Source: Gari tellinella (lineage: Eukaryota; Mollusca; Bivalvia; Cardiida; Psammobiidae). Taken from it: a DNA stretch of 64,000 bases. The translations under genes and the position numbers were made by a program. Below, in pieces: positions 32,575-43,440 of the stretch (position 1 is its first letter; each line of letters begins with the position of its first letter). The notes beneath the pieces were generated by a model. That model was not told the origin of the DNA. It did no database searches and saw nothing but the letters and a program-made list of their open reading frames with translations. Location of the stretch: assembly GCA_922989275.2 (NCBI GenBank), contig OV277861.1, positions 94,464,993 to 94,528,992 of the forward strand, read 5' to 3'.

Positions 32575-33200
32575 AAGCTATGAAGGAAATGGTTCAGATT
32601 ATCATGAAACTAGCATTAACTGTAATCTAAACTTAGCCAACATTCATGAACTTAGATGCCAACTCAGATAAACCACCGACTAAAGAGACAATATTTCACT
32701 TGGGAGTGAATAAAAACTTCCTCTACAGGACAATATCATAGAGCGAACAAAGAGAAACTGGAACTTTTATGTCCATCATTCATTGTGACATTGTTTACTG
32801 GAATGTCACCTGACTCTCGCCCCATGGACCCCCAAACACTCTAGTTCAACAAACAGTTGAGATGTGTCCATTTATTTTCATTGATTTATTAATTACCATG
32901 TCAATAATCTGAAAAACAAGACAAACATCAATGAAACACTCTCCTTTCACAGTCTCAATTGAATTAATGAAGCTGTCGTGTTCTGTGGTGCAATGTTTGT
33001 TTTTCAGCCGGACATCTACACCCATACACCAGTCAACGCACATGAGGGGTCTTCTTTATCAGGCTCTGATCTGAGACCCCAGTCTTTATTATAGTTATCT
33101 AGATTCCAGTCTTTACACTTGCATCCCTTAAGGCTATTTCATGAGCAAATATTGTAAAGTTGACCCTTACATTGCAGATATTTCTATTCATTACATTACA
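32575..33200. other. Repeat-free island
   Basis: About 625 bp with no MITE words. A 65-codon minus-strand frame (32846-33043) has no recognisable domain. Confidence 0.35.
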
Positions 33201-33201
33201 T

Positions 33202-33396
33202 TTGACTCCAGATTAGAGGGAGTCAACAGAACAATTAAATCCAACTTTTTTTCACTCATTTCAGGACCAAATCCTATGGTGATACTTCTCATTATAATTG
33301 TCTCTAAGAGACAATTCTAATGAGTAGTAACACCATAGGGTTTAATGCAGAAATAAAGATTTTAGTAATTGAAATACTCCCCTTATCTGGAACCCA
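33202..33396 (-). mobile_element. Family C MITE, ends decayed
   Basis: GACTCCAGATTAGAGGGAG to CTTATCTGGAACCC. The hairpin is intact (AATTGTCTCTAAGAGACAATT). Confidence 0.78.
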
Positions 33397-33478
33397 ACAT
33401 TATATTCATCATTTCTAATAAATTACCAGTTTACATCGTCTCTGGGTTGGAGTTGTCCACAAAATATTTACAATTATG

Positions 33479-33547
33479 GCAAACAGTGTAGACCCTGATC
33501 AGAGGGCTCCTTCAGGAGCCCTCTGATCAAGGTCTTCACTGTTTGCA
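33479..33547. repeat. Family J palindrome
   Basis: GCAAACAGTGTAGACCCTGA, GATCAGAGGGCTCCTTCAGG and inverse; near-perfect 33-bp stem. Confidence 0.78.
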
Positions 33548-33929
33548 AATAATGTATTACATGTACTATACCCCAACATAACAGGGGTAATAACAGACTA
33601 GACCAATGGATGCTCTGTAAACAAACATATTTCACTAAGTCAACATTTTCCCCCAAATCTCGCCACCATAACTTCCTTAAGGGGTGTATACAGTAGAGCC
33701 ATAGGTACAATATTGCGACATAATGAGAGGTGGTTAGGTAATATAATGACAGGGGCTAGAGACATCAAAATTAAATATTACCTTTAGATTACATACGCTG
33801 ATATCATTAATTTTATAATTTCTGGGCATTTCTTGTTTGATTTGATGAGATAAGCACATAATTAAGTATGTCTAGTGCTCTTCCCTTTGATTTCAAAGTC
33901 CACCTGGCATACCTAAGGATTTTATGACT
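33548..33929. other. Unassigned spacer
   Basis: No gene or repeat recognised; the short frames here run through the J palindrome. Confidence 0.3.
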
Positions 33930-34128
33930 ACAATAAAACCTCTATTAAGCAACACTCAAAATTAATCGTATTGGAGTCTTAAAGATAAGGCTGCTCCATG
34001 CAGAATGGAAGTGTTGGTAAAACAAAAGGCCAATTACATTACTTTTATCCTATTAATTAAGCAGACACCTTCTTTTACAGATTTCCATTCTTTATTACTG
34101 GTTGGTCATTTAAGAGAGGTTTTACTGT
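33930..34128 (+). mobile_element. Family D-like MITE
   Basis: CAATAAAACCTCTATTAAGC to AAGAGAGGTTTTACTG|TA, with a decayed AATGGAAG/ACTTTTATCC core. The left inner word AAGCAACACTC differs from D and recurs near 20615. Confidence 0.6.
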
Positions 34129-34294
34129 ATATTTGTTAATTACATGGTCAAACTTATATTTACCCCACCACCCCATAGCCATCAGTGCCCATCATCTATT
34201 ATATCAGACTTGTACAGCATTATAACAATGTAGGCCTAGGCCGGCCTACAATATGGTTCTGCTAACAATATACATTGAACTGAAAATTTCTGTG

Positions 34295-34612
34295 CTAAGT
34301 TTCAAACAGGTGGTTGCTTAAAGTACAATGAAAGTAGAGCAGAAAGCTCATTTAAGCTTTAACCCATTACCCTATAGCCTATTTATAGCTTTCAAGAAAG
34401 ATGATAACTTAAAGCAGGTTGAAAGTAAAGCAGAATGCACCTTAGGCGCATTCTGCTTTACTTTCAACCTGCTTTAAGCTATTATCTTCTAGGATATAGA
34501 AAATATTTCTTATAATATATATTCATGACTGTATAAAAGGGAACTTTTTTCTTCAGTGAAGGAATAAATTATAGGCATAAAAGCTAGGTGTATTTATGAG
34601 GTAAAGGGTTAT
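34295..34612 (+). mobile_element. Family A MITE after half a D-type core
   Basis: 34305-34358 is one D/I palindrome arm (GGTGGTTGCTTAAAGTAC, GCAGAAAGCTCATTTAAG). The A copy 34359-34612 starts TTAACCCATTACCCTATAGC (core GCACCTTAGGCGC) and ends GAGGTAAAGGGTTA. Confidence 0.78.
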
Positions 34613-34737
34613 ATTGTATAAACTATAGTCTATCTTCAATACCAATGGGGCTTATCCTTTGGCAGTTATATGGGCAATAAGTAAATATAGGTGTCATAAA
34701 GCATTTCTGCAATAGATGCACTACAGATATTCTTGGC

Positions 34738-35025
34738 CAGGTGGCAGTTTAATGCAGGACAGAAATGCAGACGTCCCTTGAATAAGCTTTTTCTACATTA
34801 ATTTTTTATGCATTTAACATGCACTTGACCATATCTTGATTTAGCTTTTAAGACAGATGTTTACTTTACAGCAGGCTGAAAGTAAAGCTGAAGACTCCTT
34901 TAGAAGCTCACTGCTTTACTTTTAACCTGCATTTAGTATGCACATTTTAGATTTAATATAACCCTTCCTTTAGCTCTTTATCTGGACAAGAAAATCAGCA
35001 TTTCTATGGGGGAAAGGGTCAACCC
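34738..35025. repeat. Decayed I palindrome and decayed A copy
   Basis: TTTAATGCAGGACAGAAATG (34748). Then GCAGGCTGAAAGTAAAGCTG with tip GACTCCTTTAGAAGCTC (34873-34942). The end is GGGGGAAAGGGTCAA. Confidence 0.5.
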
Positions 35026-35045
35026 TGTCTCACCATTATGATGCC

Positions 35046-35296
35046 TTAACTCTTTGAACCCTAGTCCCGCCTATAGGCGTCCTTTTCAAACAGTGTACAT
35101 GAGAATTGTACACTTGTCCTATGCAAACAGTGAAGACCCAGATCAGAGGGCTCCGAAAGGAGCCCTCTGATCAGGGTCTTAACTGTTTGTCATAATGTCA
35201 AACATTGACAAAAACCACCCTTTAAAGTCAGAAATGGACTAGACTTAAATGGAAACTGGAAAGGTCCATTTAAAGTTTTAGGGAGGAAAGAGTTAA
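35046..35296 (-). mobile_element. Family B MITE, reverse, full length
   Basis: TTAACTCTTTGAACCCTAGTC to GGGAGGAAAGAGTTAA, 251 bp, core GATCAGAGGGCTCCGAAAGG. Confidence 0.9.
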
Positions 35297-35728
35297 CCCC
35301 GTCATCTACATAACCACTATAAAATATAACTAAACCGTGTAGCTGATTCAAAGCAAAATGAAAGTAAAGCAAAAAGTTCCTAAAGTAGCAGTATAACTGC
35401 CTCAGTCATCATTTACTTGCACATTTGCCTAAGAAGGAAACGGTTAAAGATCAGCCTGATTCTTGATATGTGATCACATGACACAAGTTTGACTCCTAAC
35501 TTGATAAAGGGGGCTTAGATAGCAGATGTAGATTGTGTAAATATTATCATGGTGACAGAGGTGTGGAGACAAGGCTTCTACTGCAGTAACAGTAAGTCAT
35601 TTGTCATCTAGAGATCCAGTCATAACATATCAAGTCTAGTATTATCAAACAGATCTTTAGTATTATTGGCCGTGTCAATCAGACAATTAAAATATGAGAT
35701 TAATTGACCGTCTCAATCACAGGGTACC
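35297..35728. other. Gene-free stretch
   Basis: One decayed D/I arm (GTAAAGCAAAAAGTTCC, 35363). The rest is unassigned, with ATTGACCGTCTCAATCA and inverse-like words near 35665-35720. Confidence 0.35.
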
Positions 35729-35981
35729 TTAACCCATTACCCATTAGCCTGTTTCTAGTTTTGAAGATAGGTGACCACTTAAAGCAGGTTGAAAGTAAAG
35801 TAGAATGTGCTGTAAGGCACATTCTGCTTTACTTTCAGTCTGCTTTAAGCTACCAGCTGCTAGAATAAAGAAAATATGCCTTATGATACACATTCATGAT
35901 TGTATAAATTGAAACTAGTTTCGTCAGTGAAGGAATAAAATGAATGTGCTAAAAGGCGCTTTTATGGGGGAAAGGGTTTAA
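35729..35981 (+). mobile_element. Family A MITE
   Basis: TTAACCCATTACCCATTAGCC to GGGGGAAAGGGTTTA, core GTGCTGTAAGGCAC. Confidence 0.86.
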
Positions 35982-36064
35982 TTGATACAGAATGAAAATA
36001 ATGAATAAAGTTCCTTTAATCCTTAAGCAGCAGCATCAGTTTGCAGTCTCTCCTTGCTTCTTCT

Positions 36065-36312
36065 GCCATTACCCCATAAATACACACTTTTACATCTTTA
36101 ATTTATTTCTCTACTGAAAAATTTAGTTCCATTTGATACAGTCTTGAATATGCACAATAAGATGTTTTTCTTTATCCTAGCAAATGGTAGCTTAAAGCAG
36201 GCTGAAAGTAAAGCAGAATGTGCCTTCAGGCACATTCTGCTTTTCTTTCAACCTGCTTTAAGTAGCCACCTTTCATCAAATATTGAAACAGACTATGGGG
36301 TTGAAGGTTTAA
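36065..36312 (-). mobile_element. Family A MITE
   Basis: CCATTACCCCATAAATACAC to CTATGGGGTTGAAGGTTTA, core GTGCCTTCAGGCAC. Confidence 0.85.
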
Positions 36313-36394
36313 TGGTTAACATAGGCTGGGTTTCTGTGTCTGGCTTTAAAGTGGTTACAATAAGGAGAATGTATACTCAAACTATTATATCAAG

Positions 36395-36500
36395 AATTTA
36401 AGAGATGATTCCAATGAGTAATCACAACATAGGGGTTGATGAACGGACATTGGGGAAGAACATGTTGTTAACGTTTAGTTTACTTCCTCCTATCTGTCAG
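36395..36500 (+). mobile_element. Family C-like right half
   Basis: GATGATTCCAATGAGTAATC, ACATAGGGGTTGATG, then TTTACTTCCTCCTATCTG. Confidence 0.5.
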
Positions 36501-36599
36501 ATGTTCATATTCCTGCACCACTAACCTACACTCTTGACTGCTTTAGACCTGAACTTTTGACACATCAAAATGAAGTTAAAGCTACTTAATTGGGATGCT

Positions 36600-36847
36600 C
36601 TTAAACCCTTAATACCAAAGTCTGTTTCTAGTTTTGAAGATATATGACAACTTAAAGCAGGTTGAAAGTTATAAGCAGAATTATGTGCCTAACCAGATAT
36701 TCTGCTTTTAACTTTCAGCCTGATTTTAGCTAACACCTGCTAGGATGTAGAAAATATTTCTTTTGGTGTCTATTCCTTACTTAGTGGAACTATCTTCTTT
36801 TGTGAGGGCATAAAAAGGCACATTTATGGAATAAATAAATTGGTTAA
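36600..36847 (+). mobile_element. Family A MITE, hairpin partly decayed
   Basis: CTTAAACCCTTAATACC, GTTTCTAGTTTTGAAGA, core ATGTGCCTAACCAGATATTC. Ends near AAATTGGTTAA. Confidence 0.75.
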
Positions 36848-37087
36848 ATGAAGCTATGAAACTACTTAAAAGTCTGCTTTTAGATGGGACATGACCACTA
36901 GTCCATTGCCTTGACTGGTAAACCATTAAAAAGTTAGCATTAATATTCATTAACTAATAATGGCTTCTTCTGTATTAGAGACTTTTTGTCTTCTATATAA
37001 TATTACAAAACAGTAAAACACTCACTTAATACTAACAACAACTCAAAAGCAATCTCCCATACAACATTTTTAAGGCATGTTATTTCT
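36848..37087. other. Unassigned spacer
   Basis: No gene or repeat recognised. Confidence 0.3.
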
Positions 37088-37157
37088 TAAGCAATATTAA
37101 AATAAAGCAGAAAGCTCCTAAAGGAGCTTTCTGCTTTATTTTCTTCCTGCTTTTCGA
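37088..37157. repeat. Family I palindrome
   Basis: TCTTAAGCAATATTAAAATA, AAGCAGAAAGCTCCTAAAGG and inverse. Confidence 0.72.
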
Positions 37158-37769
37158 TGTCACTTATTTTTAACCCCATCATTGAGCTTTCTGTTCAGAG
37201 TTGTCAAAATATCTGGGCTGTACTGTAGTCACAATATTAAGGCATCCATATGAATTGGATCAGTTTCATATCCCTACTTTATTTGGTAGCTCAATTTGGT
37301 CCAAATATGCCATCAACCCCAATTAAGTCACATTCAGATGGACTATGGCTTCTTCAGCCTTTTCACTGCTGAAACAAGTATCCCTTTGAGTGACCAGGTT
37401 GTTAAGTCTATATATTTCTTTATCACAATTTGCTAAAAAAATATAATATTTAAACTCAAATTATAATTAACCAATCCTGACATGAACAAATCAGTTGTCT
37501 TCAAAGGGATCATATCTTTAAAATGTCTCAACCCAAAGATTATTGGAGAATCTGAATTTTTACTCTGTATTTGACTTATACTGTTTTAAGCTGTCACTCT
37601 GAGACAATATATTGCTTTCATAAATATAGCCTTCAGCTTAATGCAGGACAAAATCAAAGCAAAAAGCTCTAGCTTAATAAGCTTTTATTCTACCACAGCC
37701 GTGTAACCTGCCTTAGATCAACTCTATTCTGATGCAACTAAAACAATGGCTACATAGTAAAAAGTTTGA
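37158..37769. other. Gene-free stretch
   Basis: A decayed I core at 37632-37690 (GCTTAATGCAGGACAAAATC). Otherwise unassigned. Confidence 0.35.
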
Positions 37770-37984
37770 CTGTAAAGAAATACCCCTGTAATACAATCAC
37801 AAATTGTTGTTGTTATTTATATTGTGTTTAATACTGGTGGCTGCTTAAAGCAAGATGAAAGTAAAGCAGAAAGCTCCCATAGGAGCTTTCTGCTTTACTT
37901 TCATTTTGCTTTCAGCTGTCAACCCTCTTTTGTACAAACAATAATCCCTTTTTTCAATAATTGTTATAAAGGGGTTTTACTGTA
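37770..37984 (+). mobile_element. Family D MITE, divergent ends
   Basis: GAAATACCCCTGTAATAC to GTTATAAAGGGGTTTTACTG|TA. The core (37847-37915) is intact: CAGAAAGCTCCCATAGGAGC and inverse. Both ends changed CTCT to CCCT in step. Confidence 0.78.
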
Positions 37985-39354
37985 TGCCGTTTTCATGGGG
38001 ACAAAGGCAGACAATTCACTTGATACTGGGCATAAGTCAACTGATTTGCATGTGGAATTTGATACACTGTTTCCAGAAGGGGGAAGCCTATAAAATGGAA
38101 ACCTATCAGACATCGAAACATTTTCTAATTTCCTTTTTCTTTGCAATGAGAGGGCAATGAATAAGACAAAGACCTTTCAAAACATTGACCCCCTCATACA
38201 AAAGTAATAAAGTTCCATACAAATATTTCTTGAAATCTTGTCTAGTACTACCAGTCATCTCATTAACCCATTAAACCCTATTGGCAGTCATTATATAGAG
38301 GTTTTCACAACGATGAACCAGTGTGAAGAGGTTTATTAACTCCCCCATTTTGTTCTAGAATTATTCTAGAACATACTTTTCAAACAATTCTAGAACTGTA
38401 ACTATACATAGTTCTAAATCCATTGTTTCTATAGCTGTTCTGGAAATTTTTTCCAGAACAATAAAAATATAAAATAACAATGATAATAGAATATTAAATA
38501 TACATATTTTGTAGAACCAGATCAGAGGGCTCCCACAGAAATACACATCAGTTTACAATATTTTAAAAAGAAATCCTTGATACCGATTGATTAACTAGAA
38601 TTAACATGAAGCTGAAATTGTCATTTTGCTGTTCTGGGTGTCATTGAGTTAACCAAAGAAGTACAAAATAATTATGGTATGCCATTGGATATAGGTAATT
38701 ACCAGAGTAGCAGCTATGTAGGAAATGGTAAATGAAATGAATATTTATACCACACATAATAGTATTGGTCGTGTAATACAAGAATGTTACATCTCTCAAA
38801 CATTCTGGATAACATCAGTATCTTATTTCAAAGTCATAAATTCCGTACTACCCAGTACCCACAATATAAGTATTCAATTATTTGTTTTTATTTGGAATAA
38901 ACAGATACATCAGCTACATAAAATGATACTCTGCCATAATTGTTTTAGATGTTCTCCTATCACTGATACCAGACTGTGATCGATTGCGCAATAATGAACT
39001 CGTCTTCATTCGATAATGGTGAACAGCGTAAGAGTCAGCCAGGCTGCAGCAATATCTGACTGATGATAACATTATTAGGATGGACAAGCCATCGTTTTCC
39101 TGCTGTGAGTATTGAATAATAACGATAAGCTCTGCTGCACATTTTGCCCAATAAACTTTCAATTATGCAATTATCTGTTGGTTTTTCCAGAGATGAAAAG
39201 CCACGAAAACAGGGAATAGCGCAGAGATCACGCTAGGAAGTTGTAGACAAGATCGTAAGTAACACATGTCTGTGAAATATTGGTCAATCAATGATCAGAA
39301 CGCATAATAGAGAATGAAATTTACATTCCTCCTGGAAATGAATTGGAATTTCAT
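37985..39354. other. Long repeat-poor island
   Basis: About 1.4 kb without MITEs other than a stray CAGATCAGAGGGCTCC at 38518. A TTCNNGAA cluster lies at 38353-38458. Short frames on both strands (38725-38979, 38914-39162) have no recognisable product. Confidence 0.35.
38353..38458. promoter_or_regulatory. Cluster of five TTCNNGAA words (heat-shock-element-like)
   Basis: TTCTAGAA at 38353, 38364 and 38388, TTCTGGAA at 38438, TTCCAGAA at 38451. HSF binds arrays of inverted nGAAn units. Here the first two pairs are 3 bp apart, not the canonical 2, and no promoter is known nearby. They may be remnants of a palindromic repeat. Confidence 0.3.
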
Positions 39355-39462
39355 CAGGGCTGCAGATAAGAGGGAGTAAACTGAACAAATGCAACGTAAT
39401 CTCACTCATTTCAGCACAAACCCTATGGTGTTACTACTCATTAGAATCGTCTCGAAGAGACA
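39355..39462 (-). mobile_element. Family C MITE, truncated after the first hairpin arm
   Basis: CAGGGCTGCAGATAAGAGG through ATTAGAATCGTCTCGAAGAG, then unrelated sequence. Confidence 0.75.
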
Positions 39463-39545
39463 GTGACATTTAAGAGACTGTGAGGGTCTTTAAACAGTGA
39501 CAGTGAAAAAGAGAGAAGTTCACGTTTATGGTATCTTCCAAGCTG

Positions 39546-39777
39546 ACCAAACCCATTATCCCATAGCCTGTTTCTAGTATTGATGATAAGTGACCATTTT
39601 AAACAGGTTGAAAGCAAAGCATTCTGCTTTACTTTCAGCCTGCTTTAAGCTACCATCTGTTAGAATACCAAAAATATCTCTGATATTTATTCATGATCAT
39701 ATAATATGAAATTATTTTCCTCAGTGGAGGAAATAGTTAGATGCGTAAAAAGGCGTATTTATGGTGATATGGGTTAA
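39546..39777 (+). mobile_element. Family A MITE, one arm shortened
   Basis: AAACCCATTATCCCATAGCC to TTATGGTGATATGGGTTAA. The tip GTGCC...GGCAC is deleted, so the arms meet at GCAAAGCATTCTGC. Confidence 0.82.
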
Positions 39778-40107
39778 TCTGATCAGGTCAAGTTACTTAC
39801 AGTGCATGATTGGGATCTTGATCACAACAGTTACTGTTTGCAAATGTGATTCATGTCTCGGCTTACTCTAGGAATTAAATTATTAATGATATGTACCAAT
39901 TATTTTGATCAGTCCTTAAAGCCCATGTAAATTACTCTCTAAGGCTCGGTTGGTGGTATTTTATGGTAACTCATGTGAGAGAATTGGCAGGATCTCCCTT
40001 AGACTCCCAAATACTACAACAGCTTGCAATCACTGTAATAAAATATTGCTGTAATCACCATTCAAAACAATGACTCATTCTGGTGTTAAAGACAGGTAGC
40101 ATCTTGC
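39778..40107. other. Unassigned spacer
   Basis: No gene or repeat recognised. Confidence 0.3.
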
Positions 40108-40588
40108 TTAACCCATTCCCCCTTTTTACGCCTTTGATTTATTCCTTTACTGTAGAAAATAGTTCAATTTTATACATTCATGAATATTTTTCACAAGAAA
40201 TATTTACTATATCCTAGAAAATGATAGCTTAAAGCAGGCTGAAAGTAAAGCAGAATGTGCCTTAACCCATTACCTCATAAATACGCCTTTTGACGCCTTG
40301 AATTTATTCCTCCCCTGAAGAGAGGAGTTCCAAATTATACAGTCGTGAATATTTAACATTAGAAATAATTTCTATATTCTAGCAGCTGGTAGCTTAACGC
40401 AGGCTGAAAGTAAAGCAGAATGCGCCCTAAGGCGCATTCTGCTTTACTTTCAACCTGCTTTAAGTGGTCACCTATTTTCAAAACTAGAAAATGGCTATGG
40501 GGTAATGGGTTAAGGTGCATTCTGCTTTACTTTCAACCTGCTTTAAGTAGTCACCTATTTTCAAAACTAGGAAAAGGCTAAGGGTTAA
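40108..40588 (-). mobile_element. Family A MITE with a second A copy in its hairpin tip
   Basis: Host TTAA 40108 to TTAA 40588. The inner A (40263-40513, minus, complete, TTAA both sides) sits at GTGCC|TTAA|GG, the exact centre of the host palindrome. Host arms continue as GGTGCATTCTGCTTTAC. Confidence 0.92.
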
Positions 40589-40800
40589 CCCTTTACCCAA
40601 TAAATACACCTTTAATCTATTCCTCCACTGAAAAATATAGTCCCACTTTATACAATGGTGAATATTTATCACAAGAAATATTTTCTGTCTCCTTGCAGAA
40701 GAAAGCTTAAAGGAGGCTGAAAGGCCCTGAGGCTACTTTCTACCTGCTTTAACTATACTAGTCATCAAACCTGGAAACAGGCTCTAGGGTAGACGGTTAA
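40585..40800 (-). mobile_element. Family A MITE, shortened core
   Basis: Shares its left TTAA with the previous copy: TTAACCCTTTACCCAATAA to GGGTAGACGGTTAA. The palindrome is reduced to GAAAGGCCCTGAGGC. Confidence 0.82.
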
Positions 40801-41058
40801 CCCTTTATACCATAGTCTATTAAAAATTTTCTAATATAGAAAATAGGTGACAACTTAAAGCAGGTTGAAAGTAAAACAGAATGTGCCTTAAGGCACATTC
40901 TGCTTTACTTTCAGCCTCCTTTAGCTATCATCTGCTAGAATATAGAAAATATGTCTTACGGTGCATATTCATGATTGTATAAATTGAAACTTATATAATT
41001 TTCCTCAGTGGCGAAATAAGTAAAAGACATAAAGATGTGTTACTATCTATGGAGTAAA
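40797..41058 (+). mobile_element. Family A MITE, opposite orientation
   Basis: Shares its left TTAA with the previous copy: TTAACCCTTTATACCATAG, core GTGCCTTAAGGCAC, ending CTATGGAGTAAAAC. Confidence 0.82.
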
Positions 41059-41142
41059 ACATGATGGAAGTATCAACCAGTTAACTCCCAAAGGGAGGTT
41101 TCTGATTTACATTCAGTCTGCTTTAAAACAACTTCCTGTAAT

Positions 41143-41334
41143 CAGAGCCCCAGATAAGGGGGTATTTCAAAAACAAAAATCTTCATTTCTCAATTAAACC
41201 CTATGGTGTCACCACTCATTAGAATAGTCTCTTCGAGACGATTCTAATGAGTAGTAACACCATAGGATTTTGTTTTAAAATAAGTGAGAAAATGTGGGAT
41301 TTGTGCAGTTTACTCCCTCTTATCTGAAGCCCTG
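41143..41334 (+). mobile_element. Family C MITE
   Basis: CAGAGCCCCAGATAAGG to CTTATCTGAAGCCCTG, flanked by GTAAT on both sides. Hairpin tip CTCTTCGAG. Confidence 0.88.
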
Positions 41335-41739
41335 GTAATATAAAGCAAACATTTCCTATGGCTAGATGGAATCATGTAATAACATTTCAACGAGGGAAAA
41401 GGTTTATCTATAACATATTAAAAGCCTTACTTTAATATTCTAATGAAAAACAAACGTTATCTCGCAATGCTCATTATTTGTCATTGTCATAACTTGTAGG
41501 TAACTTTTAAGCGGTTGACAACTTTGAAGCTGATGGCATTGTCGAAGAAAAGGTAAGATTACTCCGTGTTAAAGCCTATGATGTCTGAGCTATATAAAGC
41601 TGGGATAATACGGTAGAAAGGAAACTTATCCAGAATAAATCTTTATAAGAGAAAAGTATGTCTAAATCATAAGCAACAGATAATAGGCCATTTCATATAC
41701 CGTAAAACCTCAACATAGAAGGCAAATTGATGGTACGAA
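41335..41739. other. Unassigned spacer
   Basis: AT-rich; no gene or repeat recognised. Confidence 0.3.
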
Positions 41740-42036
41740 AGACATGTGACAGCTTCATTTAGCAGGTTGAAAAGTGAAATAGAAGAAGCTTTACTTTTAC
41801 ATTGTTTTTAGCAGCCAGTATTAAAGGTTTAGTTTTGAAGAAAGCTGACCTGACTTAAAGCAGGCTGAAAGTAAAGCAGAAAGCTCCTTAAGGAGCATTC
41901 TGCTAAAATTTCAACCTGCTTTCAGCTACTAGCTTGGAAGATACTATACAAACGATTTTTGTGATTTACATTCAGAACTTTCTACATTGACTTCAGACTA
42001 CTTTCTTTCTTTACTTTTATGGAGTAGTGGGTTAAA
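41740..42036 (+). repeat. Decayed D/I core and an A shell with a D/I-type tip
   Basis: 41750-41820 is a decayed I core. 41823-42036 has A flanks (TTTAGTTTTGAAGAAAG, GGAGTAGTGGGTTAA), but one hairpin side reads AGAAAGCTCC (D/I type) while the other reads GGAGCATTCTGC (mixed). Confidence 0.6.
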
Positions 42037-42430
42037 AGAGAAAGTACATGTTCTATGTTTTTAGCATTAATCCTCTTATCTGGATCCCTGGTATATATAA
42101 AACTCATGCACATAATTCAATCAGTCTGACTCAATTCCCAGCTGATAGTTCAACAAAAGACAAGAGGAAACTGACCAAACATCAAAGGGAGATAATTAAA
42201 GAAAAGTGACAATGTCTCTGATACTCATCAGTCTATAGACATTATCAAGGGAGACAATTTGCATATAAAGGTCTGATTGTCAGACATGTCAGTTACATTT
42301 CAAATCATGCAGACATACCAATGATAGGTTTATTTCCATTTTAAGCACTACAAAAACAGAAAACTTGTAGACTTTGTTTATTTTTGTCTGTGGTATATAT
42401 CAAATTGCATCTTGTTATGCCCAAGACACT
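42037..42430. other. Spacer with a C right-end stub
   Basis: CTCTTATCTGGATCCCTG at 42074. Otherwise unassigned. Confidence 0.35.
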
Positions 42431-42613
42431 TGAACTCTTTGAGCCCTAGTCATGCATATATGCGTCACTTGCAAACAGCTTACCTCTGATCAGGGTCTAC
42501 ACTGTTTGTCAATTTGACAATTTTGTAAAAATCAACCATAAAACGTCAAAAATGGACTAGACTTATTTGAAAACTAGAATTATCCATTTGAGGTTTCAGG
42601 GAGGAAGGGTTAA
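42431..42613 (-). mobile_element. Family B MITE lacking one hairpin arm
   Basis: TGAACTCTTTGAGCCCTAGTC to GGGAGGAAGGGTTAA. The sequence jumps from CAGCTTACC to CTGATCAGGGTCTACAC. Confidence 0.8.
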
Positions 42614-42673
42614 ACAATGCATGGACAACTCTTGATTCGTGATTAACCAGATTTGTGTGTTTTCTTACTATTT

Positions 42674-42745
42674 TAACTCTTTGCCAATAACCTGTTTCTT
42701 ATTTTAAAGACAGATGACCACTTAACACAAGTTAAAGGTGCAAAC
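42674..42745 (+). mobile_element. Family A left-arm fragment
   Basis: TTAACTCTTTGCCAATAACC, GACAGATGACCACTTAA. Confidence 0.6.
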
Positions 42746-42751
42746 ATTGCT

Positions 42752-42995
42752 GGGGCCCCGTTTCATAAAACTTCATACGACAAATGTTGTTGTAAGTCAA
42801 AACTTTAAAATACATTTAATTTCTGATTTCTCTATCTAATCCTGCCTTGTGACATCTTTTTGGAATCATCTTTTCAAGACGATTCCAAAAAGATGTCACA
42901 AGACAGGATTAGATGGAGAAATAAATAATAATTGAGACTTTTATAATCTGAGTTACAACAACATTTGTTGTACAAAGTTTTATGAAACGGGCCCT
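42752..42995. mobile_element. Family M fold-back MITE
   Basis: GGGCCCCGTTTCATAAAAC and GTTTTATGAAACGGGCCC ends, with subterminal ACAAATGTTGTTGTAA and inverse. The core CCTTGTGACATCTTTTTGG, with tip ATCATCTTTTCAAGACGAT, resembles the C tip. About 244 bp. Confidence 0.82.
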
Positions 42996-43186
42996 AGATC
43001 CTGATCCTAATTAATAACATAAATTGGTTTCCAGCAAAGAAGCTTGTTTAGTTTGTTTTAATTTTATTTCCGTTAGTGCCAACTTTGGGCTATTGGAAAT
43101 CCCAGAGAGAGGAAAGTGTATAATACAGAGGATCCAGTACAATGTCTGTCTCTCTTATGACAGAGTCCCCTCCAGCATAGAATGGG
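42996..43186. other. Unassigned spacer
   Basis: No gene or repeat recognised. Confidence 0.3.
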
Positions 43187-43440
43187 TTGAACCTTTACTT
43201 CATTGTCTGTTTCTAGTTTTGAAGACACTCTGACCATTTAAAGCAGCTTTAAAATAAAGCAGAATATACCTTTAGAGGCATTCTGCTTTACTTTCAGTTT
43301 GCTTTAAGCTACCATCTGCTAGGATATAGAACATACTTTTTAGTATGCATATTCATGATTGTATAAAGTGGAACTATTTTCATCAATGGAGGAATAAACT
43401 AATGACGTAAAAAGGTGTACTCATGGTGTAATGGCTTTAA
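43187..43440 (+). mobile_element. Family A MITE
   Basis: TTGAACCTTTACTTCATTGTC to CATGGTGTAATGGCTTTAA. The core is decayed (ATACCTTTAGAGGCATTC). Confidence 0.82.

Noticed and set aside
40108..41058. CRISPR-like array because of regularly repeated palindromes
   Set aside because: The units are ~250-bp transposons with TTAA ends in a eukaryotic genome. There are no spacers of uniform length and no cas genes.
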